Positions 18,421 to 27,420 are shown, counted from the stretch's first letter. The stretch is 64,000 bases of DNA from LMUY01 sp965276785 (GCA_965276785.1 OZ255629.1:2666001-2730000), one strand, 5' to 3'. Notes: generated by a model from the sequence alone, not told the origin. Numbers and translations are program-made.

Positions 18421-18880
18421 TCAGGGTCCGGCGGGCTGGAGGCAGCGCACGATGCCGGCAAAAAGCGCGGGTTCGGGACAGGCGGCGGCGAAGGCGATGC
18501 GGACCCGCGCGGCCGTCTTCGTAATGCGCGCGGCGATCTTGAGCAGCCACAGGCGGAGGGTGCCGAACTTTGCGCCGGCCAGCGGCTGCGGCGTGGGGAT
18601 GGCGTCGCCGACGGTCAGCATCAGCCGGTAGGCGGCGGTGTGCAGCACCAGGCGGACCTAGTTGGCCAGCGCCGAGCGGCAGCTCGTGCAATCCGATGCG
18701 GGCTGGCTCTGGCGCAGCTTGATCAGGTTCTCGGCCTGTTCGCACGCGCAATACAGCGTGTCTTCGAGCACGGCGTCGTCCTCAGGTCGAAGGCCGCGCG
18801 CGAATTCCGTCAGCTTGTCTCGTGTCAGCTCGATCCTGTGTTCGGCGGTTGGTTCCGCTCTGGGTCGTCATACAGTGTGG
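18421..18880 (-). pseudogene. IS1380-family transposase, C-terminal remnant
   Basis: The minus strand reads CACEQAENLIKLRQSQPASD, then SCRSALAN, a TAG stop near 18659, then VRLVLHTAAYRLMLTV and KFGTLRLWLLKIAARITKTA, ending in RCLQPAGP and TGA (18421). This is the end of the IS1380 DDE transposase. Everything upstream, including the first catalytic residues, is missing. The remnant ends about where the TetR gene's 3' end begins. Confidence 0.8.
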
Positions 18881-18916
18881 CTTGCGAACCCTTGTCGGCC
18901 GACAGGGACAGGCGGA

Positions 18917-19498
18917 TCAGCAGTCGGTCTCGGCCACGAGGGATTTTAGCTCGCGGAAGGCGAGATCGATACGTTCGCCAAGACCTATCCCCGGATCGTC
19001 GAGCCAGGAGATTGTTGCGTGTACGAACGCGGCCATGCCCGTCCGTGCTGCCAGTACAGCCCGCAGATCCGCAACCCCTCGCGCTTTCAATGCGGTGGCA
19101 AGTGCGTCGGCAAGCGCGGCCATTTTCGCCAGCTCACGCTCGGCAAGCGCGGGTGTGATGGAGATCACCTCGTGTCGAGGCTTGGAGAATGGCCGGTAGT
19201 CTTCGAGCGCCGGCCGAATTGACCGGAATGCCCGGAACAGCGTGTCGAGCGGTCCAAGCTCGTCGGGCGCCTCGGCGATTAAGGCTGTCAGCGCCTCTCG
19301 CAGCTTGGCCTCGCCATCGAACAGGACCTCCCGCTTATCGGGGAAATGGCGGAAGAAGGTCCGCTCTGTTACGCCGGCCCGCGCCGCGATCTCGGCGGCC
19401 GTGGTCCGATCGTAGCCACGCTCACGTAACAGCTCCAGCGCCGCGCCTTGCAGCCGAACGCGCACATCGTCCTCGTTTTTCGGCACTGATCCCCACAC
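18917..19498 (-). CDS. TetR-family repressor
   Basis: The TetR_N HTH is ALELLRERGYDRTTAAEIAARAGVTERTFFRHFPDKREVLF (residues about 18-60), followed by a helical ligand-binding domain with a predominantly hydrophobic pocket. It opens with GTG at 19498 and is divergent from the SDR gene at 19590. Two perfect 15-bp palindromes lie in the 91 bp gap, so it most likely represses both itself and that oxidoreductase until an electrophile or similar ligand binds. Confidence 0.9.
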   Translation of the reverse strand: MWGSVPKNEDDVRVRLQGAALELLRERGYDRTTAAEIAARAGVTERTFFRHFPDKREVLFDGEAKLREALTALIAEAPDELGPLDTLFRAFRSIRPALEDYRPFSKPRHEVISITPALAERELAKMAALADALATALKARGVADLRAVLAARTGMAAFVHATISWLDDPGIGLGERIDLAFRELKSLVAETDC

Positions 19499-19505
19499 TC
19501 CACCT

Positions 19506-19544
19506 TGTCAGTTACTGACAGCGCGACCATGTCAGTTACTGACA
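19506..19544. promoter_or_regulatory. Tandem TetR operator
   Basis: The perfect palindrome TGTCAGTTACTGACA occurs at 19506-19520 and again, identically, at 19530-19544, with centres 24 bp apart. It lies between the GTG of the TetR gene and the SDR start, where the overlapping promoters must be. Palindromes of this size and position are the usual TetR binding sites. Confidence 0.85.
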
Positions 19545-19589
19545 CCGCGGCGGTAGCACGTTTCCGCCCGTTGGGAGAAGGAGGGAAGC

Positions 19590-20477
19590 ATGCGTGTGTT
19601 TGTGACAGGTTCAACGGGGTTCATCGGGACGGAACTGGTCAAGGAACTCGTCGAGGCAGGGCACCACGTGCGGGGGCTCACTCGCAGCGACGCCGGCGCA
19701 GACCAGTTGAAGGCGGCGGGCGCCGAGGTGCATCGCGGTAATCTTGAGGATATGGACAGCCTACGCAGCGGAGCGAAGCACGTTGATGCCGTGGCTCATT
19801 TGGCGTTCAGCCACGATATGTCGAAGTTCGCGCAAAATGGAGAGGACGAGATCGAGGCGATCGAAGCGTTGGGATCGGTCTTGGAACCAGGCAAGCTGCT
19901 GATGGTGACATCGGGGGTTGCCATCACCACCGGCGGTCCGGGCCATCTGCGCAGGGAAACCGATCCAGCGGTCGACTCACCGGCGATTCCGCGCAAGCCG
20001 GAGCAAGCCGCGCGGGCAGTGGCCGAACGAGGTGTGCACGTTGGGATAGTGCGGATGTCACAAGTGCACGACACCCATAAGCAAGGGCTGGTCATCTATC
20101 TGATCCAAATTGCGCGCGAGAAGGGTGTTTCGGCATATGTGGGGGATGGTGCCATCCGATGGGCTGCGGCTCCGCTGAAGGATGTGGCGCACCTCTACCG
20201 ACTGGCTCTCGAAAAGACAGGGTCTGGCGTGACGACTTACCATGCGGTGGACGAAGAGGGCGTGTCGTTGCGGGAAATCGCGGAAGCGATTGGCAAAGGG
20301 CTGAAGCTGCCGGCGGTTTCAATTCCACCGGAGAAGGCAGTCGAGAATTTCGGGATGTTTGCAGACTTTGTGATGATGGACATTCAGGCTTCGAGCGAAT
20401 GGACGCGAAAGACCCTGGGATGGGAGCCGACCGGGGCAGGACTGATCAAAGATCTGACGGATATGAAATACTTCTAG
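19590..20477 (+). CDS. Atypical SDR / NAD(P)-dependent epimerase-like oxidoreductase
   Basis: The Rossmann nucleotide-binding start MRVFVTGSTGFIGTELVKEL (GxxGxxG) is at the N-terminus, with the atypical-SDR layout thereafter: DAVAHLAFSHD, a strand ending MVTSGVAI, and IRWAAAPLKDVAHLYRLALE near the substrate lobe. The canonical YxxxK catalytic pair is not visible, which places it among atypical SDRs that act as reductases, epimerases or redox sensors. It is 295 residues, normal for the group. Divergent TetR control suggests an inducible detoxification enzyme; the substrate is unknown. Confidence 0.85.
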   Translation: MRVFVTGSTGFIGTELVKELVEAGHHVRGLTRSDAGADQLKAAGAEVHRGNLEDMDSLRSGAKHVDAVAHLAFSHDMSKFAQNGEDEIEAIEALGSVLEPGKLLMVTSGVAITTGGPGHLRRETDPAVDSPAIPRKPEQAARAVAERGVHVGIVRMSQVHDTHKQGLVIYLIQIAREKGVSAYVGDGAIRWAAAPLKDVAHLYRLALEKTGSGVTTYHAVDEEGVSLREIAEAIGKGLKLPAVSIPPEKAVENFGMFADFVMMDIQASSEWTRKTLGWEPTGAGLIKDLTDMKYF

Positions 20478-20621
20478 GAACGCCGTAACTACCGGCTGGA
20501 TCTCTGTAGCTGTCCAGGGACAAAGGCCGAGTTCTTGAGCATTCTCTCGGCACGACATGAACTGCTTCTAGTCGCTGAGAGACTTTAAGTAGCCACTTGA
20601 GAGTACGTGATTGGGGTTTCC

Positions 20622-21359
20622 ATGGGCCAACAGTCAACGTTCTTGATATTTGGGGCCATTGGTCAGACAGGCAGCATTTTGTCGCTCTGACGCTCAAAGA
20701 GAGTCACAAGGTGAGAGCCTTTAGTTCGGACTCCCGAAAAGCTCTCAATCCGAAGTCCGAACTTGGAGTTACACAGAGGCTCTATAACCGACTTCGCGAA
20801 CATTGATACATTAGTGGAGGGAGTCGATTTCGTCATTTCGATGCTGGGAGACGTGATGCCCAAAGCGATAACAAAATCAATACGAGGTTCGTTAAAAAAG
20901 CTTATTCCGGCTATGCGGAGGCAGGGGGTCAAACGATTTCTTTATCAGGCAGGCGGTCTGTCCAGGCGGTATAAGGAACGTCTCCCTCCCCTCCTTTGGA
21001 TGATCAGGAACACGATCGCTCGCGGATACATCGGCCAACACGAGGACGATGAAGCCGTAATTGAATATTTGGTGGAAGAGGCCCAGGATGTGGAATGGGT
21101 CGTGCACCGTGCGGGGGATTGGCTCGAACGGACCTTCCAAGAAAATCTTAGAGAGATCCAATACTCAATTTTCGTTAGCAACCTTCAGAGATTGTGCAGC
21201 ATACAACTATCGCACTCTCATGGGTTCGTCCGCCATTCACAATTGCGATTTGAGCCATCACCCAAGGTGGCCAGGATCGAACATATGAGCCAGGAGCTTA
21301 CCCCGCCCGCTTTGGCAGCCCTGCAGCGTGGTAATTTTCCTGCTCCCGGGAGGTCGTGA
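20622..21359 (+). pseudogene. NAD(P)-binding (NmrA-like) protein, frameshifted
   Basis: Starting at the ATG near 20622, MGQQSTFLIFGAIGQTGSIL gives the nucleotide-binding turn. A shift near 20685 moves the frame to FVALTLKESHKVRAFSSDSRK, and another near 20765 to GSITDFANIDTLVEGVDFVISMLGD, which continues with RQGVKRFLYQAGG and WVVHRAGDW. Together these cover an NAD(P)H-binding protein of the NmrA/SDR-a type. Codon use is more AT-rich than in its neighbours, suggesting separate acquisition. It cannot produce a full protein. Confidence 0.7.
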
Positions 21360-21525
21360 CCGACGCGATTTATAAAGGCCGCCGGTCAGTAGGCTGTAAC
21401 GCACAAGTCGCCTGTTGGCTTCCGTTGCGAGCGGTCTATCCAGCTATTAACGCAACGACCTGAACGCGGACAACGGTCCAAACCGTATCGGATGCCAACC
21501 GTCTTTCCGAAGCTGTCTCGTTAGA

Positions 21526-22281
21526 TCATGCGCGCTTAGCCGCTTCAGCCCACGCCACCGCGTCCGCGCCGGCGGGCAGTCGCATCGGACACCAAGGGTC
21601 AGTTGCAGCACGCCACACCGCTTCCGCTACGTCCAACGACCGCGTGACGTCCGCCGTCGAATGCTGCAATCCGACGAACAGCTTCGCTGCCACCTCGGCA
21701 TAGGCCTCGGGGGTCTTCATGCCCATGCGGGCGCGGGCATTGTCGCCGAACGAGGTCTCAGGCGCCCGGCCCGGAATGACCAGTCGCACGCGGACGCGGA
21801 ACTGTTCCAGTTCCAGAGCTAGCGATTCGGTAAAGGCGTTCACCGCGGCCTTGCTCGCCGTGTAGACTGACAACAGAACGAGCGGCCGCTGCGTCACACT
21901 CGACGTTACGTTGACGATGACGCCCGAGCGCCTCTCCCTGAACTGCGGCAGCACGGCCTTGGTCATGGCGATAGTGCCGAGCGTGTTCGTCTCGAACACT
22001 TCGCGGGCCATGTCCATCGACACGCCTTCCAGCGCATTGAGCAGGCCGACGCCAGCGTTGTTCACCAGAACGTCGATCGGCCCGGCGGCGTCCACTGCAC
22101 GGGCGATGCTGTCCGCATTGGTGACGTCGAGCGGCAGGATCCGAAGCCGCTCGGAACGGGGCAGGACCTCGTCGCGGGGCGTGCGCATGGTGGCGACGAC
22201 CATCCAGTCGCGGTCGAGAAAATAGCGCGCGGTCTCAAGGCCGAAACCGGACGAGCTTCCGGTAATGAGGATGGTGTTCAT
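21526..22281 (-). CDS. Classical SDR oxidoreductase
   Basis: The start MNTILITGSSSGFGLETARYF (22281) has a good ribosome site (AGGAG, 7 bases upstream on the minus strand) and is chosen over a 38-codon upstream extension. The motifs are TGxxxGxG, the adenine-site LPLDVTN, DVLVNNAGVGLL (NNAG), the catalytic Ser in VNVTSS and YTASKAAV (YxxxK, with Tyr and Lys present). The length of 251 residues is typical. It is divergent from an AraC regulator whose upstream gap contains direct repeats, so AraC-dependent induction is likely. Confidence 0.9.
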   Translation of the reverse strand: MNTILITGSSSGFGLETARYFLDRDWMVVATMRTPRDEVLPRSERLRILPLDVTNADSIARAVDAAGPIDVLVNNAGVGLLNALEGVSMDMAREVFETNTLGTIAMTKAVLPQFRERRSGVIVNVTSSVTQRPLVLLSVYTASKAAVNAFTESLALELEQFRVRVRLVIPGRAPETSFGDNARARMGMKTPEAYAEVAAKLFVGLQHSTADVTRSLDVAEAVWRAATDPWCPMRLPAGADAVAWAEAAKRA

Positions 22282-22344
22282 AGAAACTCCTGATGCCCAC
22301 CGATGAGAGGGTAGGCCGGCTGAGTCGGACCTGATAGGAGCTAA

Positions 22345-22373
22345 AGTCCGAACTTCATTGGCGTTAGTCCGAA
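22345..22373. promoter_or_regulatory. Direct repeat in front of the AraC gene, candidate operator
   Basis: AGTCCGAA occurs at 22345-22352 and 22366-22373, exactly 21 bp (two helical turns) apart. Direct half-sites at this spacing are how AraC-type regulators bind. The repeats lie in the 93 bp gap between the divergent SDR (22281) and AraC (22375) genes and touch the proposed AraC start. Confidence 0.6.
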
Positions 22374-22374
22374 A

Positions 22375-23277
22375 TTGCCCGACCCACTGACCCAAGTCGT
22401 CGGCCTGCTCCAGCCGAATGCTTCCTTTTCGAAGGTTGTCATTGCAGCAGGCTCTTGGGCTGTGCGGCGATCGGATGAGGGGCGTCCGTTCTACTGCGCC
22501 GTACTCGACGGTTTGTGTCGCCTCTCAGTGGCTGGCCGGGAGCCGATTACACTGACAAAGGGCGACTTCGTACTCGTGCCTGCCGCTTACGATTTCGCCG
22601 CTTCGAGCCTTAAACCGCCGTCAGGTGTCAGGGAGCCCGAAAGGGTCGGAACAAGTCCTGGCGTGTTCCGGCTCGGCAGCCCGGACGAGGCGTCCAACAT
22701 CACCATGCTGGTGGGTCATTGCGCGTTCGGCTCGAACGACGCCGATCTGCTGGTGTCGCTTCTGCCTCAGCTCGTGCATGTCCGTGGACAGGGACGGCTA
22801 ACCACGCTGGTCGAACTCGTGAACGAGGAGACCCGCGGCGACCGGCCTGGTCGGGACGTGGTGATCGCACGGCTCCTTGAGGTCCTGCTGATTGAGGCGC
22901 TACGCTCCACCGCCGGACCTACCGCTCCCCAGGGTCTGCTGCGCGGGCTCACCGACAACCGGCTCGCCACGGCACTTCGGCAGATGCATGACCGTCCGCA
23001 CCATAACTGGACGGTCGTGGAACTCGCGAGAAAGGCTGGACTTTCACGGTCCACGTTCTTTGATCGATTCAGGCGCGAGGTGGGCGTCGCGCCAATGGAA
23101 TACTTGCTTCGCTGGCGCATGGCGCTTGCGAAGGACTTCCTCCGGCGCGAGCGAACCGGTGTGGCCCAAGTCGCCGAACGCGTGGGCTACAGTTCGGCAA
23201 GCACGTTCAGCACGGCCTTTGCCCGCCACGTCGGAACACCGCCATCTCTGTACGCGCGAGAACAGCGAGCTGACTGA
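22375..23277 (+). CDS. AraC-family regulator with cupin_6 domain
   Basis: The N-terminal cupin_6-type domain starts DPLTQVVGLLQPNASFSKVV, with CRLSVAGREPITLTKGDFVLVPA typical of the sensor barrel. Two C-terminal HTH motifs follow: WTVVELARKAGLSRSTFFDRFRREVGVAPMEYLLRWRM and GVAQVAERVGYSSASTFSTAF. The start is a TTG (22375) without a clear ribosome site, and the operator repeat abuts it; a leaderless message or a slightly later start is possible. Genes of this type usually activate a neighbouring oxidoreductase, here the divergent SDR. Confidence 0.88.
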   Translation: MPDPLTQVVGLLQPNASFSKVVIAAGSWAVRRSDEGRPFYCAVLDGLCRLSVAGREPITLTKGDFVLVPAAYDFAASSLKPPSGVREPERVGTSPGVFRLGSPDEASNITMLVGHCAFGSNDADLLVSLLPQLVHVRGQGRLTTLVELVNEETRGDRPGRDVVIARLLEVLLIEALRSTAGPTAPQGLLRGLTDNRLATALRQMHDRPHHNWTVVELARKAGLSRSTFFDRFRREVGVAPMEYLLRWRMALAKDFLRRERTGVAQVAERVGYSSASTFSTAFARHVGTPPSLYAREQRAD

Positions 23278-23505
23278 GACGCCGTCGGGAGCAGCGAAGA
23301 TGGAACCGGCAGCAACACAACGGTCACGCCGGTCGAGCGCTGCTACGGCTAAAGATCGGGCTCGAAGAAGGCGTCGGCGGCTGACATCAGTTTCATGCAG
23401 TCGCACCCGGCTTGGTGTAGACGAAGTACATCCTTGCCAGCCTGCGCCCGCCATGTTCAGCTTTTGCCAGCAGTCGCCGACCCTAAGTTGGTCGACTGCC
23501 GCTCG

Positions 23506-24384
23506 TCAAACCATCTTCACGACGAGATCGATGAAGCTCCGCAGCTTTGGCGATGGATGCCGATCCGGGAGGGTCAGCAAAGAGAGCGGCAGTGATGGGG
23601 CAGCGTGGTCCGCCAGCAGGTGGATGAGACGTCCGGCCGCGATGTCGTCGGCCACCAGGATTTCTGGCTGTAGAATGACGCCCACATGCGCGAGCGCCGC
23701 GGCGCGAAGAGCTTGCCCGTTGTTGACGCGGAGGCTCCCGCTGGCCTGGATCGCGATTTCGCTACCCCGTCCTGAGAACCGCCACACTCGAGGCTCGCCG
23801 GCATTGGTGAAATCGAGGCAGTTGTGACTTTCCAAGTCGGCCGGCGTGCGCGGATGTCCGTGTGTGGCCAGGTAAGACGGCGACGCAGTGGCGACCAGAC
23901 GCAGTGGCGACAAGGCGCGGGCGATCAGCCCCGAATCGGGCAGCGTGCCGACGCGTATCGCGACGTCGAGTTCGTCGGCAAGCATGTCGAGGCGCTGGTC
24001 TTGCAGGACGAGCTCGACCTGCACTTCCGAGTGGCCGCTCAGATACACGGCGATGATTCCAGGCATGATGGTCGTTCCGAGTGACATCGGAGTAGTCACG
24101 CGCAGCAGGCCACGCGGGGCGGACTGTGCAAGGTCGGCCGATCTCTCGGCATCGTCGATGTCGCGGAGGATGCGTCGGCATTGTTCGTAATAGGCGCGGC
24201 CGAACTCGGTCAGGTTCTGCTGCCGAGTTGTCCTGTTGAGCAGCAGCGCGCCGAGCCTTGCCTCAAGGAAGCGCACATGATTGCCCACCATGCTGGGCGA
24301 CAGTCCTCGGCCAGCGGCTGCGCCAGCGAAGCTGCCCCGCTCAACGGTGCGGACGTAGCTCTCCATAGCCAACAATCGATCCAT
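23506..24384 (-). CDS. LysR-family regulator (divergent from NmrA-like gene)
   Basis: The start MDRLLAMESYVRTVERGSF (24384) is the standard beginning of this family; the extra 60 codons upstream overlap the promoter region of the divergent gene and are rejected. A winged HTH (GSFAGAAAGRGLSPSMVGNHVRFLEARLGALLLNRTTR) and a LysR substrate-binding domain (VTTPMSLGTTIMPGI, DVAIRVGTLPDSGLIAR) follow. It belongs to the subgroup with the 'NRTTR' end of the wing common in regulators of quinone or aldehyde reductases. It faces the NAD(P)-binding gene at 24475 across a 90 bp gap. Confidence 0.92.
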   Translation of the reverse strand: MDRLLAMESYVRTVERGSFAGAAAGRGLSPSMVGNHVRFLEARLGALLLNRTTRQQNLTEFGRAYYEQCRRILRDIDDAERSADLAQSAPRGLLRVTTPMSLGTTIMPGIIAVYLSGHSEVQVELVLQDQRLDMLADELDVAIRVGTLPDSGLIARALSPLRLVATASPSYLATHGHPRTPADLESHNCLDFTNAGEPRVWRFSGRGSEIAIQASGSLRVNNGQALRAAALAHVGVILQPEILVADDIAAGRLIHLLADHAAPSLPLSLLTLPDRHPSPKLRSFIDLVVKMV

Positions 24385-24409
24385 TCGAGACCTTCGCTCA
24401 CAAGTGTCG

Positions 24410-24428
24410 TTAATGATCGTCCCTTTAA
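24410..24428. promoter_or_regulatory. Possible LysR site TTAA-N11-TTAA
   Basis: Two TTAA tetramers 11 bases apart lie in the gap between LysR and the NmrA-like gene. The size and symmetry resemble a LysR recognition dyad, but the bases do not give an exact T-N11-A match, so this is a weak call. Confidence 0.3.
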
Positions 24429-24474
24429 GCAGTTCCACGCCGGGCCAAATCGACCCCAACAGAAGGAGATCGCC

Positions 24475-25356
24475 ATGCCTGAAGCTTCCAACACCCTCGT
24501 GGTTGGCGCAGCCGGCCGCTTTGCTGGGCTGGTCGTGCCGGAGCTGGCCAAGCGGGGCATGCATCCTCGTGGCCTTGTCCGTACGCCGGAACAGGCCGAG
24601 ACAGCGCGAGGCAACGGAGCCGGCGAGATCGTCTTCGGCGACCTTCGAGATCGGGCAAGCGTTAAGGCCGCGCTCAAGGGGGTGGAACGGGCGTTCTACA
24701 TTTCGCCCGTATACCAGGAGGACGAAGCCGAGATGGGAGTCGGCTTCGTGGCAGCCGCCAAGCAGGCGGGTGTGCGCCGGATCGTCTTCTCAACGATTAT
24801 CCATCCCTCTCTCGATCTGCGGAATCACGCATCGAAGCGGCCGATCGAGGATGCCCTGTTCAAGTCGGGGCTGGACTACACCTTGCTGCGGCCGTCAGTC
24901 CTGTACCAGAACCTGGCCGCAGGATGGCCGGCGGTCGTCAAGACCGGCGTGCTGGCCGAACCGTTCTCCGCCACTGCTCGCATCGCACGGGTCGATTACC
25001 GCGATATCGCCGAGGTGGCGGCGATCGCCCTCACCGAGGACCTGCTGGTCAACGGCGCGTATGAGCTGAGCGCCGACGGTGGAAAAAATCGCGAGGAAGT
25101 GGCTGCCATCGCCAGCGAGGCTTCGGGGCGCGAAATCAAGGCAGCCGCGCCGGGGTTCGAGGAATGGGCGGCCAAGGCGCAGCTGCCCTACGACGACGCG
25201 CAGAAGCAGCAGCTCGCGGCGATGTATGCGAACTACGACAAGCACGGGCTGCTCGGAAACCCGTTCACGCTTCGGTCGATCCTCGGTCGCGAACCCCGCG
25301 CGATGCACGCATTCTTCGCCGATTTGGTGGCTGGAACCCGGACAACAATCGCCTAA
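24475..25356 (+). CDS. NmrA/SDR-a family NAD(P)-binding protein
   Basis: MPEASNTLVVGAAGRFAGLV carries a GxxGxxA-type Rossmann turn. ERAFYISPVYQEDE and RIVFSTIIHPS follow the NmrA pattern, and LDYTLLRPSVLYQNL marks the region that shapes the substrate pocket in QOR2/NmrA-like proteins. It is 293 residues. The ATG at 24475 has a strong ribosome site (AGAAGGAGA, 5 bases upstream), so the longer upstream frame is rejected. Proteins of this family act as NADPH-dependent reductases or redox sensors. It is probably under the divergent LysR. Confidence 0.88.
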   Translation: MPEASNTLVVGAAGRFAGLVVPELAKRGMHPRGLVRTPEQAETARGNGAGEIVFGDLRDRASVKAALKGVERAFYISPVYQEDEAEMGVGFVAAAKQAGVRRIVFSTIIHPSLDLRNHASKRPIEDALFKSGLDYTLLRPSVLYQNLAAGWPAVVKTGVLAEPFSATARIARVDYRDIAEVAAIALTEDLLVNGAYELSADGGKNREEVAAIASEASGREIKAAAPGFEEWAAKAQLPYDDAQKQQLAAMYANYDKHGLLGNPFTLRSILGREPRAMHAFFADLVAGTRTTIA

Positions 25357-25447
25357 GCGCGACATCGGTGAATTGCCGATTTCGTAAGCGGTCCTGAACC
25401 AGAACACCGGCCGCTTTGATCCAATCATAAAACCGGAGTAATGCTGG

Positions 25448-26323
25448 ATGACAATACTTGCAGTAGGCGGCACTGGGCAAATCGGAAGTCCGATCGTGAA
25501 AAACCTGGCTGAGCATGGCGCGGACGTCGTTGTGCTTACCCAAGACCCAGACAAAGCGCACCTGCCACCTGGGGTCCGGGCGGTCAAAGGGAATGTGCTG
25601 GATCCCGAGACGATGCGAGGCGCCTTGCGGGGCGTGAACACGCTTTTCATTCTCAACCCTGTCGTCGCCGACGAATTGACACGAGCGCTCCTGACTTTGA
25701 GGCTTGCGAAAGATGCTGGTTTGAAGGGAATCGTTTATTTCTCGATGGCCAACGCGGATGCGCTCGTGGACGTCCCGCATGCGGCTGCCAAATATGCAGG
25801 CGAGCGGCTTATCGAGTCACTGGATCTTCCCGCGACCATTCTGCGCCCGAACTACTTTTTCCAGAACGATGCGATGGTTAAGGACGCTTTTCTCGCCAAA
25901 GGATTATACGCGATGCCCGTCGGAAGTGTCGGCGCCGCGATGGTCGATATTCGCGACATCGCGGATGTTGCAGCGCTGGAACTTCTGAAGCGGGACTCTG
26001 CCGCCGACAGGCTACCTCGCGACCTCATCGACATCTCGGGTCCCGAGATCCTTACTGCCAACAGCATCGCCTCGATCTGGACGGATGTGCTCGGCAAACC
26101 GATCTCCTACGCCGGCGACGACCTGGATATCTTCGAGAAGAACCAACGCGAGCACGTAGCACCAGCGATGGCTCTCGACATTTCGCTAATGTTCGATGGT
26201 TGGCAGAAGATTGGGGTATTGCCGATGCCGGGAGCTATCGAGCGTCTGACAGCGATGCTTGGGCGGCCGTTGCGCACATACCGTTCCTTCGCAGAGGAAA
26301 CAGCGGCGCAGTGGCTTTGCTGA
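25448..26323 (+). CDS. NmrA-like NAD(P)H-binding oxidoreductase
   Basis: MTILAVGGTGQIGSPIVKNL gives a GxxGxxG motif, followed by VRAVKGNVLDPETMRGALRGVNTLFILNP (quinone-oxidoreductase-2-like spacing) and LPATILRPNYFFQND. A C-terminal helical domain with SYAGDDLDIFEKNQ follows. It is 291 residues and 91 bases downstream of a paralogous gene on the same strand, so the two may be one transcript. The best guess is an NAD(P)H-dependent quinone or small-carbonyl reductase; no substrate residues are diagnostic. Confidence 0.87.
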   Translation: MTILAVGGTGQIGSPIVKNLAEHGADVVVLTQDPDKAHLPPGVRAVKGNVLDPETMRGALRGVNTLFILNPVVADELTRALLTLRLAKDAGLKGIVYFSMANADALVDVPHAAAKYAGERLIESLDLPATILRPNYFFQNDAMVKDAFLAKGLYAMPVGSVGAAMVDIRDIADVAALELLKRDSAADRLPRDLIDISGPEILTANSIASIWTDVLGKPISYAGDDLDIFEKNQREHVAPAMALDISLMFDGWQKIGVLPMPGAIERLTAMLGRPLRTYRSFAEETAAQWLC

Positions 26324-26511
26324 CGCAATATGCCTTCCCGCGGTGTTGGCCCGGTATGGTCCGCTGGGAAATCAGAAGCTCAGCGCGACCAGCGGCGGTT
26401 GTCGGCCTAGTGCCAGCATTTCTGCGCTGCATGGGGAGTAGCAGGCAGTGACAGAGTGTTCGCGCGCATCGGAACTTGAACCTCGAAGGCGAATGGCCAA
26501 GCTGGGGACCT

Positions 26512-27420
26512 ATGCTCGACCTCGTCGGGTTGCAACATGCTCTGGTGGTTCTCGATCACGGAAGCTTTCGCAAGGCAGCCGAGGCGCTCGGTGTCCGGCC
26601 GTCACTTGTGAGTCGCCACGTTCGCACGCTTGAGGACGCGATCGGAGTCAGCTTATCCCACCGGCAAAGTCGGGGTGGGCAACCAACGTTCGCGGGGGTT
26701 CGCATCCTGTCTTGCGGGCGAGAGATCCTCAACGACGTGCAAAGTCTGCTGCTCACGGCCGCGCTCAACGGTGCCGGTAATGAGGGCAGGTTGTGCGTCG
26801 GGGTCGTCTCCTCGATCGCGGGCGGCACTCCACGCCAGCTTCTCCAGGCGTTTCTCGCAGAGCACGCCGACGTGGAACTTGAGATCGTCGAGGGCTCGCC
26901 GCGCGATCATGTCGCGGCTGTTCGAGCGCTGCGCATGGACGTGAGCTTCGTCCTGGGAACAACGCCAGCCCCGGGATGCGAGATGGAACTTCTCTGGTCC
27001 GAGGCGGTCAACGTCGTGCTGCCGGACAACCATCGCCTAGTAAATCTGGAGACCGTGCGATGGGAACACATCTCCGAAGAACGCTTCATCGTGAGCAAAA
27101 CCGACCCTGGTCCTGAGGTCCACAACTTCCTCGTCCGGAATCCCTCTGCCTTCGGTCATCGGCCGATTGTCGGGCGGTATCCGGTACGCCGCGAGGCATT
27201 GATGGCATTGGTTGGGCTTGGGCGTGGGATCAGCGTCGTCGGAGCCGCCGATTCCGCAGTGGTCTATTCGGGCGTAGTCTTTCGCGTGCTTGCCGATAAA
27301 GTACTGCCTTTCAGCGTGATCTGGTCGGCTCAAAACGATAATCCCATGCTTAGGCGCTTCATGAGCCTCGCTCGGTCACGTGTCCGTTCAGAACAGCTCG
27401 TGCAGACTGCCGAGACGTGA
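26512..27420 (+). CDS. LysR-family regulator facing the trb gene end
   Basis: The HTH is GSFRKAAEALGVRPSLVSRHVRTLEDAIGVSLSHRQSRG, with a LysR effector domain (VGVVSSIAGGTPRQLLQAFLAEHADVELEIVEG). The ATG at 26512 (MLDLVGLQHALVVLD) gives the normal N-terminus; an upstream TTG at 26476 is also possible. It is clearly paralogous to the LysR at 33127-34032 (EALGVRPS, ILS-GR-IL, RFIVSK-DPGP). Both stand convergent to a trbI-DUF2274 end, and here the 3' ends overlap by 62 bases. A regulatory role in plasmid transfer is an inference from that conserved position. Confidence 0.87.
   Translation: MLDLVGLQHALVVLDHGSFRKAAEALGVRPSLVSRHVRTLEDAIGVSLSHRQSRGGQPTFAGVRILSCGREILNDVQSLLLTAALNGAGNEGRLCVGVVSSIAGGTPRQLLQAFLAEHADVELEIVEGSPRDHVAAVRALRMDVSFVLGTTPAPGCEMELLWSEAVNVVLPDNHRLVNLETVRWEHISEERFIVSKTDPGPEVHNFLVRNPSAFGHRPIVGRYPVRREALMALVGLGRGISVVGAADSAVVYSGVVFRVLADKVLPFSVIWSAQNDNPMLRRFMSLARSRVRSEQLVQTAET

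Noticed and set aside
19506..19544. CRISPR-like repeat
   Set aside because: Only two copies of a perfect palindrome, 9 bp apart, in a TetR intergenic region; this is an operator.
24181..24474. N-terminal extension of the NmrA-like protein
   Set aside because: It runs antisense to the LysR gene and lacks protein character; a strong ribosome site precedes the ATG at 24475.
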